A stretch of DNA of 64,000 nucleotides from Rhynchopus euleeides (GCA_963210315.1 OY723242.1:744001-808000); one strand, 5' to 3'; shown: positions 24,057-35,240, counted from the stretch's first letter. Notes: generated from the sequence alone by a model not told the origin. A program made the numbers and translations.

Positions 24057-25014
24057 GATATGGTCTTCCTTGTGTGTCTGGTGGGCAGTGCGGTGTGTGG
24101 CGAAGTGGCGGGGCGGTGCAACCACTGCAACCCCAAGAGCACATCCTCTCCTTGTGGGGCGTGGGGTGGGGTGGTGTGCACAACACACACAAGCGAGGGG
24201 AGTGATGGGCAGGGGCTGGGGTGGGTGGGGGTCAGCTTCTTGGGGAGACAGGGGGAGGGGTGTGCCTCATGCATGTGTGGGGCTGCATGTGGCGTTCCGA
24301 CTGCTGTCTCCGCTGTCCACCACACGTCACTGCAGACTCGATGGCGAGCTCCGGCACTGCCATGCCACGCATATTTCAAACCCCAGTGACACAAGGCAAT
24401 CATGGGGCTCCTGGCATTCTTTCTATGTCTACAAAACGAGTTGTCCACCCACCCACCCACCGTACTCCCTGAACCCAAACGACAAGACCTCCTCGCTGGC
24501 AGTGGAACATGGCGGCAGATGCCTCAGAGCGAATAACGATTGCCGCGTTTCATTTATTCGGTTTGTGCAACACACAAACCCGACAAGCTCCACGATTTGG
24601 GTTGCCAGACACGTGCCTGGAGAGCAGCTGTGCGTGCTGCGACGCACAGCGGCACTCCGGATGTCACTAGACAAGAACACTTGAGGTTGTGCACGTGGGG
24701 ATGCACAGAGTGGGAATATGTGCAGAAGGATCAGCAACTCCCACCCCTTAGGCCCGCTTGGCCCCAAGGGGTTAGCGGCCCCAAGGCCACAAGACATGGC
24801 CACGGCAGGTCCCAGCTTAGGTTTGCTCAACCCAGCGGGAGATCATGTTCGAAACCTCGCTCAGCTCGGGGCAGTGGGGTGGGGTTGGAGGTCTCCCTCT
24901 GTGGCCTGGTGCCTGTCGGAAGTATGCAGAAACTCAGGATGGCTCGGGGCACTGGCGTGGGGAGCGGGGTCGGTGTGGCCTGAGGGCCACAGCTGTGCCA
25001 GAACAAGCAGAGGG
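24057..25014. other. Intergenic between two family A genes
   Basis: No gene is supported. The minus strand just upstream of the 24056 start contains CTGCCCACCAG, a possible splice acceptor, unproven. Around 24845-24970 two GCTCGG(G)GCA.TGG.GTGGGG-like words form a loose local repeat. Confidence 0.45.
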
Positions 25015-28000
25015 TCAGAGGCAGCGGCGTCGCTTGTTGTGATGCAGCTCAGGGAAGGCGGCAGCAACGACGTCGCTGTCGCGGCGCAGCGGGGCAGAAG
25101 CGTGGATGAAGGCGTCTGGGTCGGCACGCACAGCCGCCAGCACCACCTCCTTGTCGCAGCACAGCGCTGTGTGGGCGTACCGAAGGGCACATCCCTCCTG
25201 GCGCACAGCCGCCAGCACCACCTCACGCTTGGTCCACAGTGTGTGGTCGGCGAAGCGCAGCGCACTGCCGCAACTCGTCACGGCTGCGAGGACCACCTCC
25301 TCGTCACCACAGAACACAGGATCGGCGAACTGCAGAGCTTCGCCGTGTGCACGAGCCGCTTGAAGCACAACCGACCTGTCGCTTCGCAGTGAAGGGTCAG
25401 CGTACTGCAGCGCCCTCCCGTCCTGCAACACGGCCGCCAGTTGAAGCTCCTTGTCACGGCACAGTGAAGCACTGGCGTAGCGAAGAGCGCACCCGCACTT
25501 GCGTACGGCTGCAAGCATGAAGTCTCGGTTGCTGAGGAATGAAGGGTCGGCGTTTCGAAGAGCAACAAGGTTTCCTTGCCAGGTTCTGTTTGCAAAAAAA
25601 AAAGTATGCGGCCTGCGTGTCTGGAGGAAAATAAAGGCCGGAAGTCTTGTCCCTTCCCCACCCCACCTCCAGCAACAAGCACCTCGGACGAACCATCTGC
25701 CCTTCCCCACCATCACCACCTCCGAACCATGCTTTTATAATTCGAATTGCCACTCTCCCTCCTCTCCGTCACCGCACCCCCGTCTCCCACCCGTGTATCG
25801 TCGGGTGGAGGGGAAGAGGTGGGTTTGGCGTGGGGTTGCACCCAGCCAAAGCCGCGTCCCGCCCCACCTCCCCACCCACCCCACCCCACACCACCCATCT
25901 CTCCGCAAACATTCCGGTGGAGAAGCGTCGGCGAAAAGCGGCAAACAAAAAAGAACACTGAGCGGGCACCATACATGATTCTTGCCAGGTATAAGTATAA
26001 GGATTTTCAGGATTTTCACAATTTTTTTTCCTTGGTGGTTCAGGCCCAAATGGTGTGAACAAATTATGTTTCCGGAGGGAAAAAAATACCATGGCGTGAG
26101 CCACGGATCCCAATGATGCAAATAAACGCATTTTCGGGAGGAGGAAAAAATGGCCTAAAAATGGGGCCCGGGCGGGCCAGCCGGGGCCTGGCCCATGTCC
26201 TCAGTGTCTGTCATTCAGCATCTGGCTTTGACGCGGCAATCCAGCCTGCGATTCACTCAACTTCAACTTCAGGAAGATGGACTGTGCCCCACAAGGAACA
26301 GATGTTCGCTACCGTGGCCTCCGGCAGCTGGGGGGCTCACGCCCCCCAGACCCCCCTGTGACGGATACCTGTCGACCAAGCCCTTTGGGGTCACATCGGG
26401 TCATGGAATCCAGAGACCGCCCTCAGGAGGACGCACCCGACTCCCACAGAATCTGTAACCCACAAAGAAGAACAGACGTTCACTACCGTGGCCTCCGGCG
26501 GCTGGGGGGCTCCGCCCCCCAGACCCCCCTGTGGACCTCTTTGCATTCTCTGGACCACCTCTAAGGCCTCTAAGGGTGCACCGCCCTCTCTCAACTGCAT
26601 ATTCCCACGATTTTTCGTATTTCTGTACAGGGTCTGATATAGGATGGACTCATCTGTGGGACACGTCCGGGGTCACCGTGGATTCCAATGTCCCGAAACA
26701 TGCCGTTTTCGGGGTTTTCCGGGTCACCTGCGGTGCGCACGGCCCAAAATATGGGGTGAAACAGGTCACGAAAATCAAGAAAAAACTTGGTATAAGTACC
26801 GCGTTTTTGGCCGTTTTTGGTCGGAATAAGCGGCATGTATGGCGGGCACTCAGCAGAGCAGAGCAGTTGAGGGGAGCAGGCTTGCTCCGTATTCCTTGAA
26901 AAATAGCCAAAATCCCGGAAATGTATTCCTGCTTTTTTCTAAGGATTTTTGCCTTGGATTTCGGACCCAGCAGTTCCCTGTGCTAGTCCCACAACCTCAC
27001 GCAGTGCACTGCCTTGGAAAATTCTGTCACAACTCACTCATGGGCGCTCGTTTCGGCACGACCGCCGCAACCGGAACCGCATGGTGAAGGCCTCCTCGAT
27101 CGAGACCACCACTGGCAGCCCAGGTCCGGTAGCTCGCCATCCGCGGCCAAACACAATGTCGGCAATGACCGCCTTGTTTTCATTGTGCTGTAAGGCGCGT
27201 ACGACCGATGCATGCGACGGTTGCCTCAACAGCATGAGGCGCTGCGCGGCCTGATGACCTCCTACAGGGTCGGCGCCATCTGACAGTTCCCACTGGTTCG
27301 ACTCGCTAGATGGGGTATCCGGCGTCCACGGCTCATCTCTGTGGCCAGTGATCCCGCCATCATCAGCTGCCGGATGAAAGCAAAAAATAGGTTTCGGGAC
27401 CGTTTTTTCCAACGACACCCCTTCTTGACATGCCATAGTGGTGTATGCGTAAGGACTTGGTGACAAGACAGGCACAAGCCACAGGGGGGTCTGGGGGGCA
27501 GAGCCCCCCAGCCGCCGGAGGCCACGGTAGTGAACATCTGGGTCTTGGCTGGAAAGAACACCGATTTTTTGGCTGCCGGGAAGAAACAGGAAAGGGGCGG
27601 GTGCCTGGAGGACTCATCCCCACCCCCCCCTCGGAAAAAGTTTCCTAAGGAAAATCCTTAGAAAAAAATAAACTTCCCCTCCTAAAAATCCTTAGAAAAA
27701 AATCGGGAAATCTCGGAGAGTGTATTCCGTATTCCATGTTAGAAGCAAGCCTGGAGGGGAGGGGGATTTTTTTTTGCACTTTCCAGCAGGTGTATTTCTA
27801 GTGGGGGATGAGGATGAGTCTTTTTGGCATCCGCCCTTTTTCCGATTTTTTTCCAGCCAAAACCAGGTTTTTTTTCCAGCAAAAAACCGTTTTTTTCCAG
27901 CCAAAATACCGGGTTTTTTCCAGCCAAGAGCCCAGACGTTCACTACCGTGGCCTCCGGCGGCTGGGGGGCTCCGCCCCCCAGACCCCCCTGTGGCGGATA

Positions 28001-31000
28001 TCTCGTACCCAAGTCCTTCGATTCCCATCAGGTCAGGGAATCCAACAGCTCCAGTAGCCTCAGGAGGACGCAGCCAACTCACACAAGAATCTGTACGCCC
28101 ACACTGAACAGATGTTCACTACCGTGGCCTCCGGCGGCTGGGGGGCTCCGCCCCCCAGACCCCCCGTGTAGCGTGTGTCTGCCCGTCTAGTAACCGCAGC
28201 AAGTCCTTGGGCTGTTTCAGCTGTGGCATATCAGGGGGTTCGTCGGAATAACGGTCCTGAAAGCCGTTTTTTGGGGGTTTCCTCCAGCACCCGAGTATGG
28301 CGCGAGCGGGAGGAATCGTGGAAGGAACCCGTTTGGTACAAGACCAAGGGCCCCACACTGGGGAGGAGGGACATTGGGTACCATTTTTAGCTGGAAAAAA
28401 GCGGGGATGAATCGGGAATTTTTGGCTGGGAAGACCGGGGATTAAAAATACACCTGCTTTCCAGGTCGGTGGAATAAAGAGCATACCTGTCAGTGTGTGT
28501 GGCTGCGAGCACCACCTCCTCGTCTTTGCGGAATGTCACGTCAGCACCTTCCAGGGTAGCATGTGACGCCTTCGCAGCAGCAAGCACGACCTCACGATCC
28601 TTGCGCAGGTTGGCTGAAGCATACTTCAAAACACCGCCATTCTTCCGCACGGCTGCGAGGACCACATCTCTGTTGCTGCGGATCGACTCATCGCACAAGA
28701 ACAAGACACTCGGGTCCTGTGCCACCGCAGCAAGCCGCACCTCCCTGTCGCTGGACACATTAGTTGGGTTTGAACCGAACGAGGTCCGACCCCGGCCCGT
28801 CGGCCACAGGTCCGAGCTAGCCTGTCGAGCAGGCTATCCAGCGTCCGTCCGGCATGCGTGTGTGGGGGTGGGGAAGGGAAAAGACACACGGGACACACAC
28901 CGGTGTTAGATTTAAAAATGGAAGCTAGAAGGGCACACACCACAGGACGGCAGGGGGCTGATGGCAGCCCCCTACCCGCCCCCTCAGACGGAGTGAAGAA
29001 GTGTAGCTAAGCTACTAGCAAACGAATGCCCGAAGGCCTCTCAAGCAGTGTGACTAGCAATTGCCTCGTAACCTGCGAGCCGACGAGCGCCAGCTGTTGC
29101 GTGCACCACGGTAAAAGGGAAATCACAAACACCACAACATCAATAACGCTCAAAGCTGCGAAAAAGGGCCCCCCGCTGTATTGAAATAGGGCACGCAGCG
29201 GAAAAATGAACGGATCTTCGCCGGTCTCTACCCTCACCGTTACCGGGGTTCGCCACGTGGAGGCGCCCGTTCAAAAGGTTCACCCCCCCTGTCGCTGGAC
29301 ACAGAGGGGTCGGCGAACCGCAAGGCATCTCCCTGCAGCTTCACACACTGCAGCACGAAGTCTCTGTTGGTGCGAAGCGAGGTGTCTGCTTCTTCGAGCA
29401 CATCTGGGTTCCGCCGGACACCTGCCAGCACCACCTCCTCGTCCTGCTTCAGGTGTGAGGGTGCACAGCCCAGTGCAGAGGAATGACCCCACTTTGCTCT
29501 GCTGTGCATCGCAGCGAGCACCACCTCCCTGTCGCCCTGCAGGGAAGGGTCGGCGTAGAGGAGTGCTCCAGGGTCGGTCTCAATTGCTGCAAGGATAAGG
29601 TCTCGGTCTTGGTGAAGCGGCACACGTAAGGACGACTCCTTTCCAACATACTGCAAGACGCCACCGTTCCACAGCACAGCCTCACGTTGGAAACTCGTGC
29701 GGCGCAGTGCGGCAGAACCAGCTTTGAAGATGTATTCTGGGCAACGCACTGTATTTAACATCACATCGTTGTCGTTACACAGCGATGGGGGAACAATGCC
29801 CCCCATGGCACGGAGAACAAGCGCCTTGTCGTTGCGCAGTGCAGCACTTGCGTGCTTCAAGCCACCACATGCCGTTGCCGCCATGACCACCTGCCTGTCG
29901 TTGCGGAGGGACTCACAGGCGTACTGGAGTGCGCTGCCGTCACTTTGGACATTAGTTGGGTTTGAACCGAACGAGGTCCGACCCCGGCCCGTCGGCCACA
30001 GGTCCGAGCTAGCCTGTCGAGCAGGCTATCCAGCGTCCGTCCGGCATGCGTGTGTGGGGGTGGGGAAGGGAAAAGACACACGGGACACACACCGGTGTTA
30101 GATTTAAAAATGGAAGCTAGAAGGGCACACACCACAGGACGGCAGGGGGCTGATGGCAGCCCCCTACCCGCCCCCTCAGACGGAGTGAAGAAGTGTAGCT
30201 AAGCTACTAGCAAACGAATGCCCGAAGGCCTCTCAAGCAGTGTGACTAGCAATTGCCTCGTAACCTGCGAGCCGACGAGCGCCAGCTGTTGCGTGCACCA
30301 CGGTAAAAGGGAAATCACAAACACCACAACATCAATAACGCTCAAAGCTGCGAAAAAGGGCCCCCCGCTGTATTGAAATAGGGCACGCAGCGGAAAAATG
30401 AACGGATCTTCGCCGGTCTCTACCCTCACCGTTACCGGGGTTCGCCACGTGGAGGCGCCCGTTCAAAAGGTTCACCCCCTGCCGTCACTTTGGACAGCTG
30501 CCATGACGACCTCCCTGTCGGCCTTCAGTGCTGCATCGACATGCTTGAGTGCAAGACCCCAGCGCTGCACAAGAGTGAGGACGAAGGGTTTGTTGCTGAG
30601 CAGTGCAGGTGGTACATCATCAGCCTCGACATAATCCTTGTGCAGGATAAACAGCAGCACCAAGTCCTCGTCCTCACGCAGGTCTTCAGAAGCGTGTTGA
30701 AGTGCCTCATAGTCCCTCTGCACCGCCACACTGACGATGTGTTTGTCATTGCGGAATGGCTCATCGAGGTGCTGCAACGCTTCAGCTTCGTACTGCACCA
30801 TCGCAAGCGCCACGTCCCGTAGACCCCGTGCCCAGGAAGGTGTGGTCTTCACGTCAACCCGAGAGACATCCAGGTTGCGAAGCATCCGCTTCTGCAGCAT
30901 CTCAACGAAGCGAGCACCCGTGAGGGCGACGTCGATGGAGCACCCGTGGGAGACAGGTGCGGCACCGGACAGAGGGGTGCTGTCGTCGAGCACCACCCCA

Positions 31001-31155
31001 TCCACCGAGAGCTCCACGTCCTCGGGAAGCGCATCGGGAGGGGACCCGAGCACCACGTCGAGTGCGTTTGCCTTGAGATGAACCGGGGTGTCGCCCTCCC
31101 CGATGTGCACCGCATGCTGCTCCCCACACAGCCTGTCCTTCAGGAACACCTCCAT
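25015..31155 (-). CDS. Family A UBL-DUF4116 gene split by three insertions
   Basis: Four minus-strand coding segments together match the whole gene at 21912-24056: 31155-30479, 29933-29287, 28742-28454 and 25531-25015 (stop TGA). The first two gaps are the identical 527-bp cassettes, each removed with one copy of its flanking duplication. The third gap is a 2.9-kb insertion or intron. The joined length is 2130 nt, giving 709 residues in frame, equal to the neighbour counted from its MEVFLKDRL methionine. Relative to that neighbour, about a dozen residues are missing near residue 90 and the C-terminus is extended (PELHHNKRRRCL). Homology upstream of the ATG stops right at the start codon. All segments keep an open frame with no other damage, which argues for splicing or very recent insertion. 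Without RNA data the gene could also be an inactive copy. Confidence 0.75.
25572..25976 (-). repeat. 400-bp repeat, copy 1 (inverted partner 35322-35722)
   Basis: It runs from TTTCCTTGCCAGGTTCTG to GAACACTGAGCGGGCAC. The word CTTGCCAGGT stands at both edges of this copy (about 25576 and 25981) and could be a target duplication. C-rich, with no convincing gene. Confidence 0.8.
26301..26534 (+). repeat. Paired GC-hairpin repeats
   Basis: Two copies of the CCGTGGCCTCCGGC...GGGGGGCTC...CCCCCC module at about 26301-26357 and 26478-26534, 177 bp apart. The spacer contains CCTCAGGAGGACGCA and ACAGAATCTGTA words that recur between other pairs. Confidence 0.85.
27482..28168. repeat. Three GC-hairpin repeats
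   Basis: A minus-strand copy at about 27482-27537 and a plus-strand pair at 27938-27994 and 28111-28168 (173 bp apart), with the same spacer words as the 26.3-kb pair. Confidence 0.85.
28760..29286 (-). mobile_element. 527-bp introner-like cassette, copy 1
   Basis: Flanked by the 17-bp direct repeat CCCTGTCGCTGGACACA (28743-28759 and 29287-29303). By eye it is identical over 527 bp to copy 2. On the gene strand it begins GGGGTGAACC and ends TTCAAACCCAACTAAT, with the duplicate supplying a CAG just downstream; ACTAAT resembles a branch-point word. The ends show a weak inverted match (GGGTTTGAACC against GGGGTGAACC). It contains strong hairpins (AGCCTGTCGAGCAGGCT and GGGGGCTGATGGCAGCCCCC) and a 76-codon open frame at 29007-29237 of doubtful meaning. 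Removing cassette plus one duplicate restores VSSDREVRLAAV. Confidence 0.85.
29952..30478 (-). mobile_element. 527-bp introner-like cassette, copy 2
   Basis: Flanked by the 18-bp direct repeat CTGCCGTCACTTTGGACA (29934-29951 and 30479-30496). Same sequence, length and orientation as copy 1, so both insertions are recent or homogenised. Removing it with one duplicate restores VQSDGSALQYAC in the DUF4116 frame. Both insertion points fall at the same codon phase if the junction is placed after CAG. The two target sites share TGGACA. Confidence 0.85.
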
Positions 31156-31695
31156 TGATTAAGAAACTCTGTGCGATACATGTGGTTGCGTGAGGGCGTG
31201 GAGTTGCCCCTTCCAGGATACTTCACAAAACCGGCTACAAAGTGGCACAGTTTGAGATACAGTGCAACAAACACAGGGCAACAGGGCCCTATTCCTCACC
31301 AACGCTTGATTGGAAGAGCAAGAGCAGCCCGAGAGCCAAAAAAAGACTCGTGTTCAACAGTGTCACTAGCAGGCAACCTTTCACAGAAGCAAAAGGACTC
31401 CAACACCTGGGGGCAGTCGCTCTGTGCCAAACTGTGTCAGTTTGACCCCCTTTCTGCGAGACGACTCACTTGTGTGTACTACCGATCGAAGGCACCCATC
31501 CAAGTCTTTTTGACTGCACCGTGAGACGAACAAACAGGCAACTGCATCTGAATGGATCCACACATTTCCCACCTGGGTGCCTGTGCGCCTGTGCGCCTCG
31601 TGACATTGTACAGTCGCGCTGCAGTGCAATCACCCTCTCAGGCGCGGGGCGGCAATGGGTGGGGACAGGGGATGGGCTGGGGGCGGCGGGGGAGG
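31156..31695. other. Intergenic upstream of the split gene
   Basis: A decayed inverted-repeat element lies around 31390-31450 (GGGGGCAGTCGCTCTGTG ... CAAACTGTGTCAG), related to that at 21545-21640. No gene is supported. Confidence 0.5.
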
Positions 31696-33233
31696 TAGGG
31701 CGGGTCGAAAGCCTGTCCCAAAATGGGGTTTTTCGACATCGCAGCCGCGGCCCTCTATTTGACCTTCTGACCCCCCAGAACCCACCATACCCCGGTTTTT
31801 GGGCCCTAGGAGTCCGATTTTCGGGCTCCCGAGCCCCGGAAAGTCGATTTTTGATGATGTCAAAATTTTGTTCCCTATACTGCACCTCAGGGTCACGCAC
31901 AGGTTCGCCAGTCCACTATCAGCCCATGTGCAGGCCCACTTCCTCGACCTCCTCCACCCCTTCCTCCCCTGCGTCCTCAAGACCCTCCATAGGTGCCAAT
32001 CCTGCATCTTTCGACCCTCTTCCCACTCCAGCGTCGCACCAAACTGTTGAATGCGGGCAGCCACCATCTCTTTCTCTGTATACACTGCCAGATCGTGCAA
32101 AGATGCATACTGATGCAGAGTGGGAACCGTCATCAACTTGCACAGTGTGCGGTGCTTGGCTGCAAGGGACAGGCGGCACAACTGGCCACTGCTCAGACAC
32201 TGAGATGCTGGTCTGGCCAACGAACTCTTTGTAAGTTGAAAGGTCTCCTCTGTCGGGAGGGGGGTTTGCGAACCAACCCTCACGACTTGCTCATGGCTTG
32301 CTGAGCAAGGCGTGCAATGACTTTCTGATTATTCAGGACGTGCATTCGAAGCCCGCGCACTTCTTCTGTGAAATGGTTGTTGCGAGAGTTGCACTGTGTG
32401 ATTCCTTGATCCCCTTCCTCGCCTCAGCGTACGGAGGACGCTTGAATGTCCCGAGCATATCCTTCGCAGCGTCTTTAGCCAGTTCTGCGCACTCGTCATT
32501 TACATAAGGCGCGTGCAGCAAAATACCCGGACACTGTTCTGAGACCAGGTCCCACAGGACCCTGGTCTTGAGCGCCAGAAGAGAACCTTGATGATAAGCT
32601 CGGGCTCTGCGTTGCAGCTGGGTACTCGCTGCGCTCTTCCACCTCCCTTGACTGTCTGCACCCACAGGAGAAATGCTTCGCAGATAACGGCAGCAGTGGC
32701 AAGTGTTTAGTCGGGACAGTTTACCTGCCTTGCATTCTAAGAAAGCATTCTTATGAGGGCATCAACACTAATACATCACTGTCGGCTATGATGACATCCT
32801 CCCTGTTCCTGGCAGCTCCGAGTTCAATAGCAGGCCACCCAACGACTGTGTCAGATGGCAGTATTCGATGGCATCTTCTCACTGTCCGAATCGTTGGGAT
32901 ACGACGTTGTTTGTGGCGCGGATGAGCGGTTGCACCAGAAAATCACAGCCGCAGGATGGTGTGCGCTCGGACGTCCCAGGATGAGAGTGTTTTACTATCT
33001 GCCCGTGGCAGGCGTCCGTGCCATGACCCGGAGGTGCAGTATAGGGAACGGAAAAATTGACATCATCAAAAATCGAATTTCCGGGGCTCGGGAGCCCGAA
33101 AATCGGACTCCTAGGGCCCAAAAACCGGGGTATGGTGGGTTCTGGGGGGTCAGAAGGTCAAATAGAGGGCCGCGGCTGCGATGTCGAAAAACACCATTTT
33201 GGGACAAAAAAAGGGAGCTTTCGACCCCCCCTA
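31696..33233. mobile_element. 1.5-kb foldback element with about 195-bp inverted arms
   Basis: Inverted arms at about 31698-31892 and 33027-33231 share TCCCAAAATGG, ACCTTCTGACCCCCCAGAAC and TGACATCATCAAAA-type words. The outer ends are TAGGGCGGGTCGAAAGC and GCTTTCGACCCCCCCTA, so a TA target is likely. The 1.1-kb interior has broken minus-strand coding-like frames: 32333-32665, with KTRVLWDLVSEQCPG and NDECAELAKDAAKDMLG, and about 31919-32283. They are too damaged to assign; a transposase remnant is a guess. Confidence 0.75.
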
Positions 33234-33802
33234 GGGCTAAGTTGGCATGATACGCGTTTCAGAGCACCTTTTTGGCGGGGGCGATACGTGATACGTATCC
33301 GATACGGCAACGGCACTGATACGGCAGGCGTTGCCCCCAAGCCCCTTTCTAGACACATATCCGATACGGCGTCCGGATAAGGTGTTCAGTGATCTCGTGC
33401 CTGGTCAGGCAGGTAGGGCAGCTGCCTATTAATTTCAGTCCGAAACCTTGGTAGGGCAGGCCTGACCAGCCTGCCCTACCAGAATATTATTTCTGATCTG
33501 CCCCCGCCCCCCTGGCCCCACTGGGGCCCAGGGAGCAGGGCGATTCCGAACTATTGTCCCAATGACCCACTGAATTTGGTCAGGTGCTTGACTGAAGTCA
33601 GCCTGAGAACATATGTTCACTACCGTGGCCTCCGGCGGCTGGGGGGCTCCGCCCCCCAGACCCCCTGAAACGCAATCTGCTGCCTCGTGGGTATGGGGAC
33701 CAAAAACACTGACCCATTCAGTGATACGCGAGACGCGAATTGTGATACGTGATACGTATCTGATACGCGATACGTATCACGTATCACGCCAACTTAGCCC
33801 TA
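33232..33802. mobile_element. 570-bp element with TAGGGCTAAGTTGGC termini
   Basis: The ends TAGGGCTAAGTTGGCATGATACG and its complement at 33780-33802 are inverted repeats about 20 bp long. It abuts the previous element and shares the TA. Both ends are packed with GATACG words (GTGATACGTATC and similar). One GC-hairpin repeat (33612-33667) lies inside. No gene. Confidence 0.7.
33612..33667 (+). repeat. GC-hairpin repeat, single copy
   Basis: Standard GTTCACTACCGTGGCCTCCG core and CTGGGGGGC/GCCCCCCAG hairpin, located inside the 33232-33802 element. Confidence 0.85.
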
Positions 33803-35240
33803 GGGGGGGGGGGGGGATGCCTGCATGTCTCTTCCAAAACACACCCAGATCTTCGCCCACCCTTGTGTGCCCCTGCGCCATCGATATGCCCAAGGGCAAA
33901 CCGCGCTGCCCGACCTCGCCAGGACACCTTCCCCGAAGTGACGCGGGGTCGTCTGGATCACCCCCCAACCCCACCCCACACCCCCACGGGTTGGGTTGGG
34001 CATATGTGGGGTCACGTGCACAGATAGGCTTTTGCTGAGACCACAGCTGCGAAGGCACTCACCCGGGTTGGGGGGACCGCGGGTGTGGTGTGAGGTGCGT
34101 TCAAAGACACAGCCTATTTGGTTTTTCTGACCATGTTGAAAACCGCCCAGACGTCAGGAGGTCAATACCTTCAGCTGTGCACAGGAGAGGGCCGTATCCA
34201 TTTTGTTTTTACGCTCAGAAGAACGAATCCCAAACCGGGTCACAAGCTTTTGCGGATTGCTGATGTGAACAAAAAAATGCGCGATCAACTGGTCAGCTTT
34301 GGGATTTTTTTTTTGCTGCTGACAATCCGAATTGGCCCGGCTTGATGATCAGCCTTTAGCGTTATTCGAGGAAAAGCACAGAGACCCAACAGCAGAGAAC
34401 CCCGTGGCAGTACCCAGTCAACATAAGAACGCATCACGCCACATTGCCCTTTTAGCAACAAATACTCATTTTTCGTCTGGATATTTTTTTTGGGAATCGG
34501 CCAACGCACATCCTTTTCTTTAAAAGACTTTTTGGACTTATTTTTGATCCCTCGCCGGAAGAAGAAGCCCATCTGCCTGAGATACCTCACTGTCCCTCTC
34601 TTTCCCCGGCCTGATTTGGCTTTGTTGGTAAGCCCCAGAGTGGGGAGGCCGGCCGGGGCCTGTCGCCGTGTTTGACACACAGCGACCACCACTTTGCACA
34701 CCACAGAACAGAACAGAAGTGTTTTCTGAACACTGCAGCACAGGCACGGCCTCTCTGATAGGGGCTCTGCGCCAAGCCAGGAGCAGCACATTTGAAATTA
34801 TTTTGTGCCGTCTTTCCTGCACCCACGCTGGGATGTGCGAAGCCCGGCCTCTGAGGCTGGACCTGGTGCCGGACCTCACGGAGCATTGGGGAACAGAACG
34901 ACTGACGTGGTATACGCATCGACCCTTCTTGTTTGGTGGGGCAGGAAGCTCTGATGTTACATTTGCTGTCGCACATACACACCGGGTTCTGTACCATCTA
35001 AAAGGACCACACGTTCCGACGTGATAGGTGCGAACAGCTGGGTAGCACATGTGACGAACGTTAAACGTAACGCTTGAAATCTGCGAAGGCCGCCCCTTCG
35101 CTCGAATCACTGGCGTAGCGTGGGTTCTGGGAGGCACAATGGGAAAAACGATATGCGCCAGTTCCCACTCTGGCCTTCCCTCCCGGCACCCTGAAGAAAC
35201 CTGGCAGAAGTCCGCGGGAAGAAGCGCTTAAAAAAAGCGC
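33803..35240. other. Intergenic with weak open frames
   Basis: A long G-run at 33803-33814 opens the stretch. A plus-strand frame from ATG at 34133 to 34345 (GGQYLQLCTGEGRIHFVF) and the minus-strand frame listed separately are the only coding-like signals. They overlap, so at most one is real. Confidence 0.4.
34285..34791 (-). CDS. Hypothetical basic protein, doubtful
   Basis: A 168-codon ATG frame. Residues about 55-100 are Lys/Arg-rich (KAKSGRGKRGTVRYLRQMG, KNKSKKSFKEKDVRW). There is no recognised domain, no clear codon bias, and it overlaps a shorter plus-strand frame. It could be a chance frame or a fragment of a mobile-element protein. Confidence 0.2.
   Translation of the reverse strand: MCCSWLGAEPLSERPCLCCSVQKTLLFCSVVCKVVVAVCQTRRQAPAGLPTLGLTNKAKSGRGKRGTVRYLRQMGFFFRRGIKNKSKKSFKEKDVRWPIPKKNIQTKNEYLLLKGQCGVMRSYVDWVLPRGSLLLGLCAFPRITLKADHQAGPIRIVSSKKKIPKLTS

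Larger units (their letters stand above)
25532..28453 (-). other. 2.9-kb insertion or large intron in the split family A gene
   Basis: Read on the gene strand, the left edge is AAAGCAG then GTGTATTTTT and the right edge is TTCATTCCTCAG then CAACCGAG. Joining these keeps the frame and the DUF4116 spacing within one residue of the paralogue. An alternative donor, CTGACAG then GTATGC (about 28477), also exists. The interior holds a 400-bp repeat shared with 35.3-35.7 kb, five GC-hairpin repeats and A/T-rich spacers, but no gene. About 25 bp of coding homology is present on both sides, so an insertion with a diverged target duplication is an alternative. Confidence 0.5.

Noticed and set aside
29007..29237. 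76-codon open frame inside the 527-bp cassette as a protein gene
   Set aside because: Identical in both copies only because the cassettes are identical; no start context or family pattern.
29952..30478. tRNA-derived SINE reading of the 527-bp cassette (GGTTCAAACCC word near one end)
   Set aside because: No convincing A-box or cloverleaf, and no poly-A or simple-repeat tail; kept only as a remote alternative.
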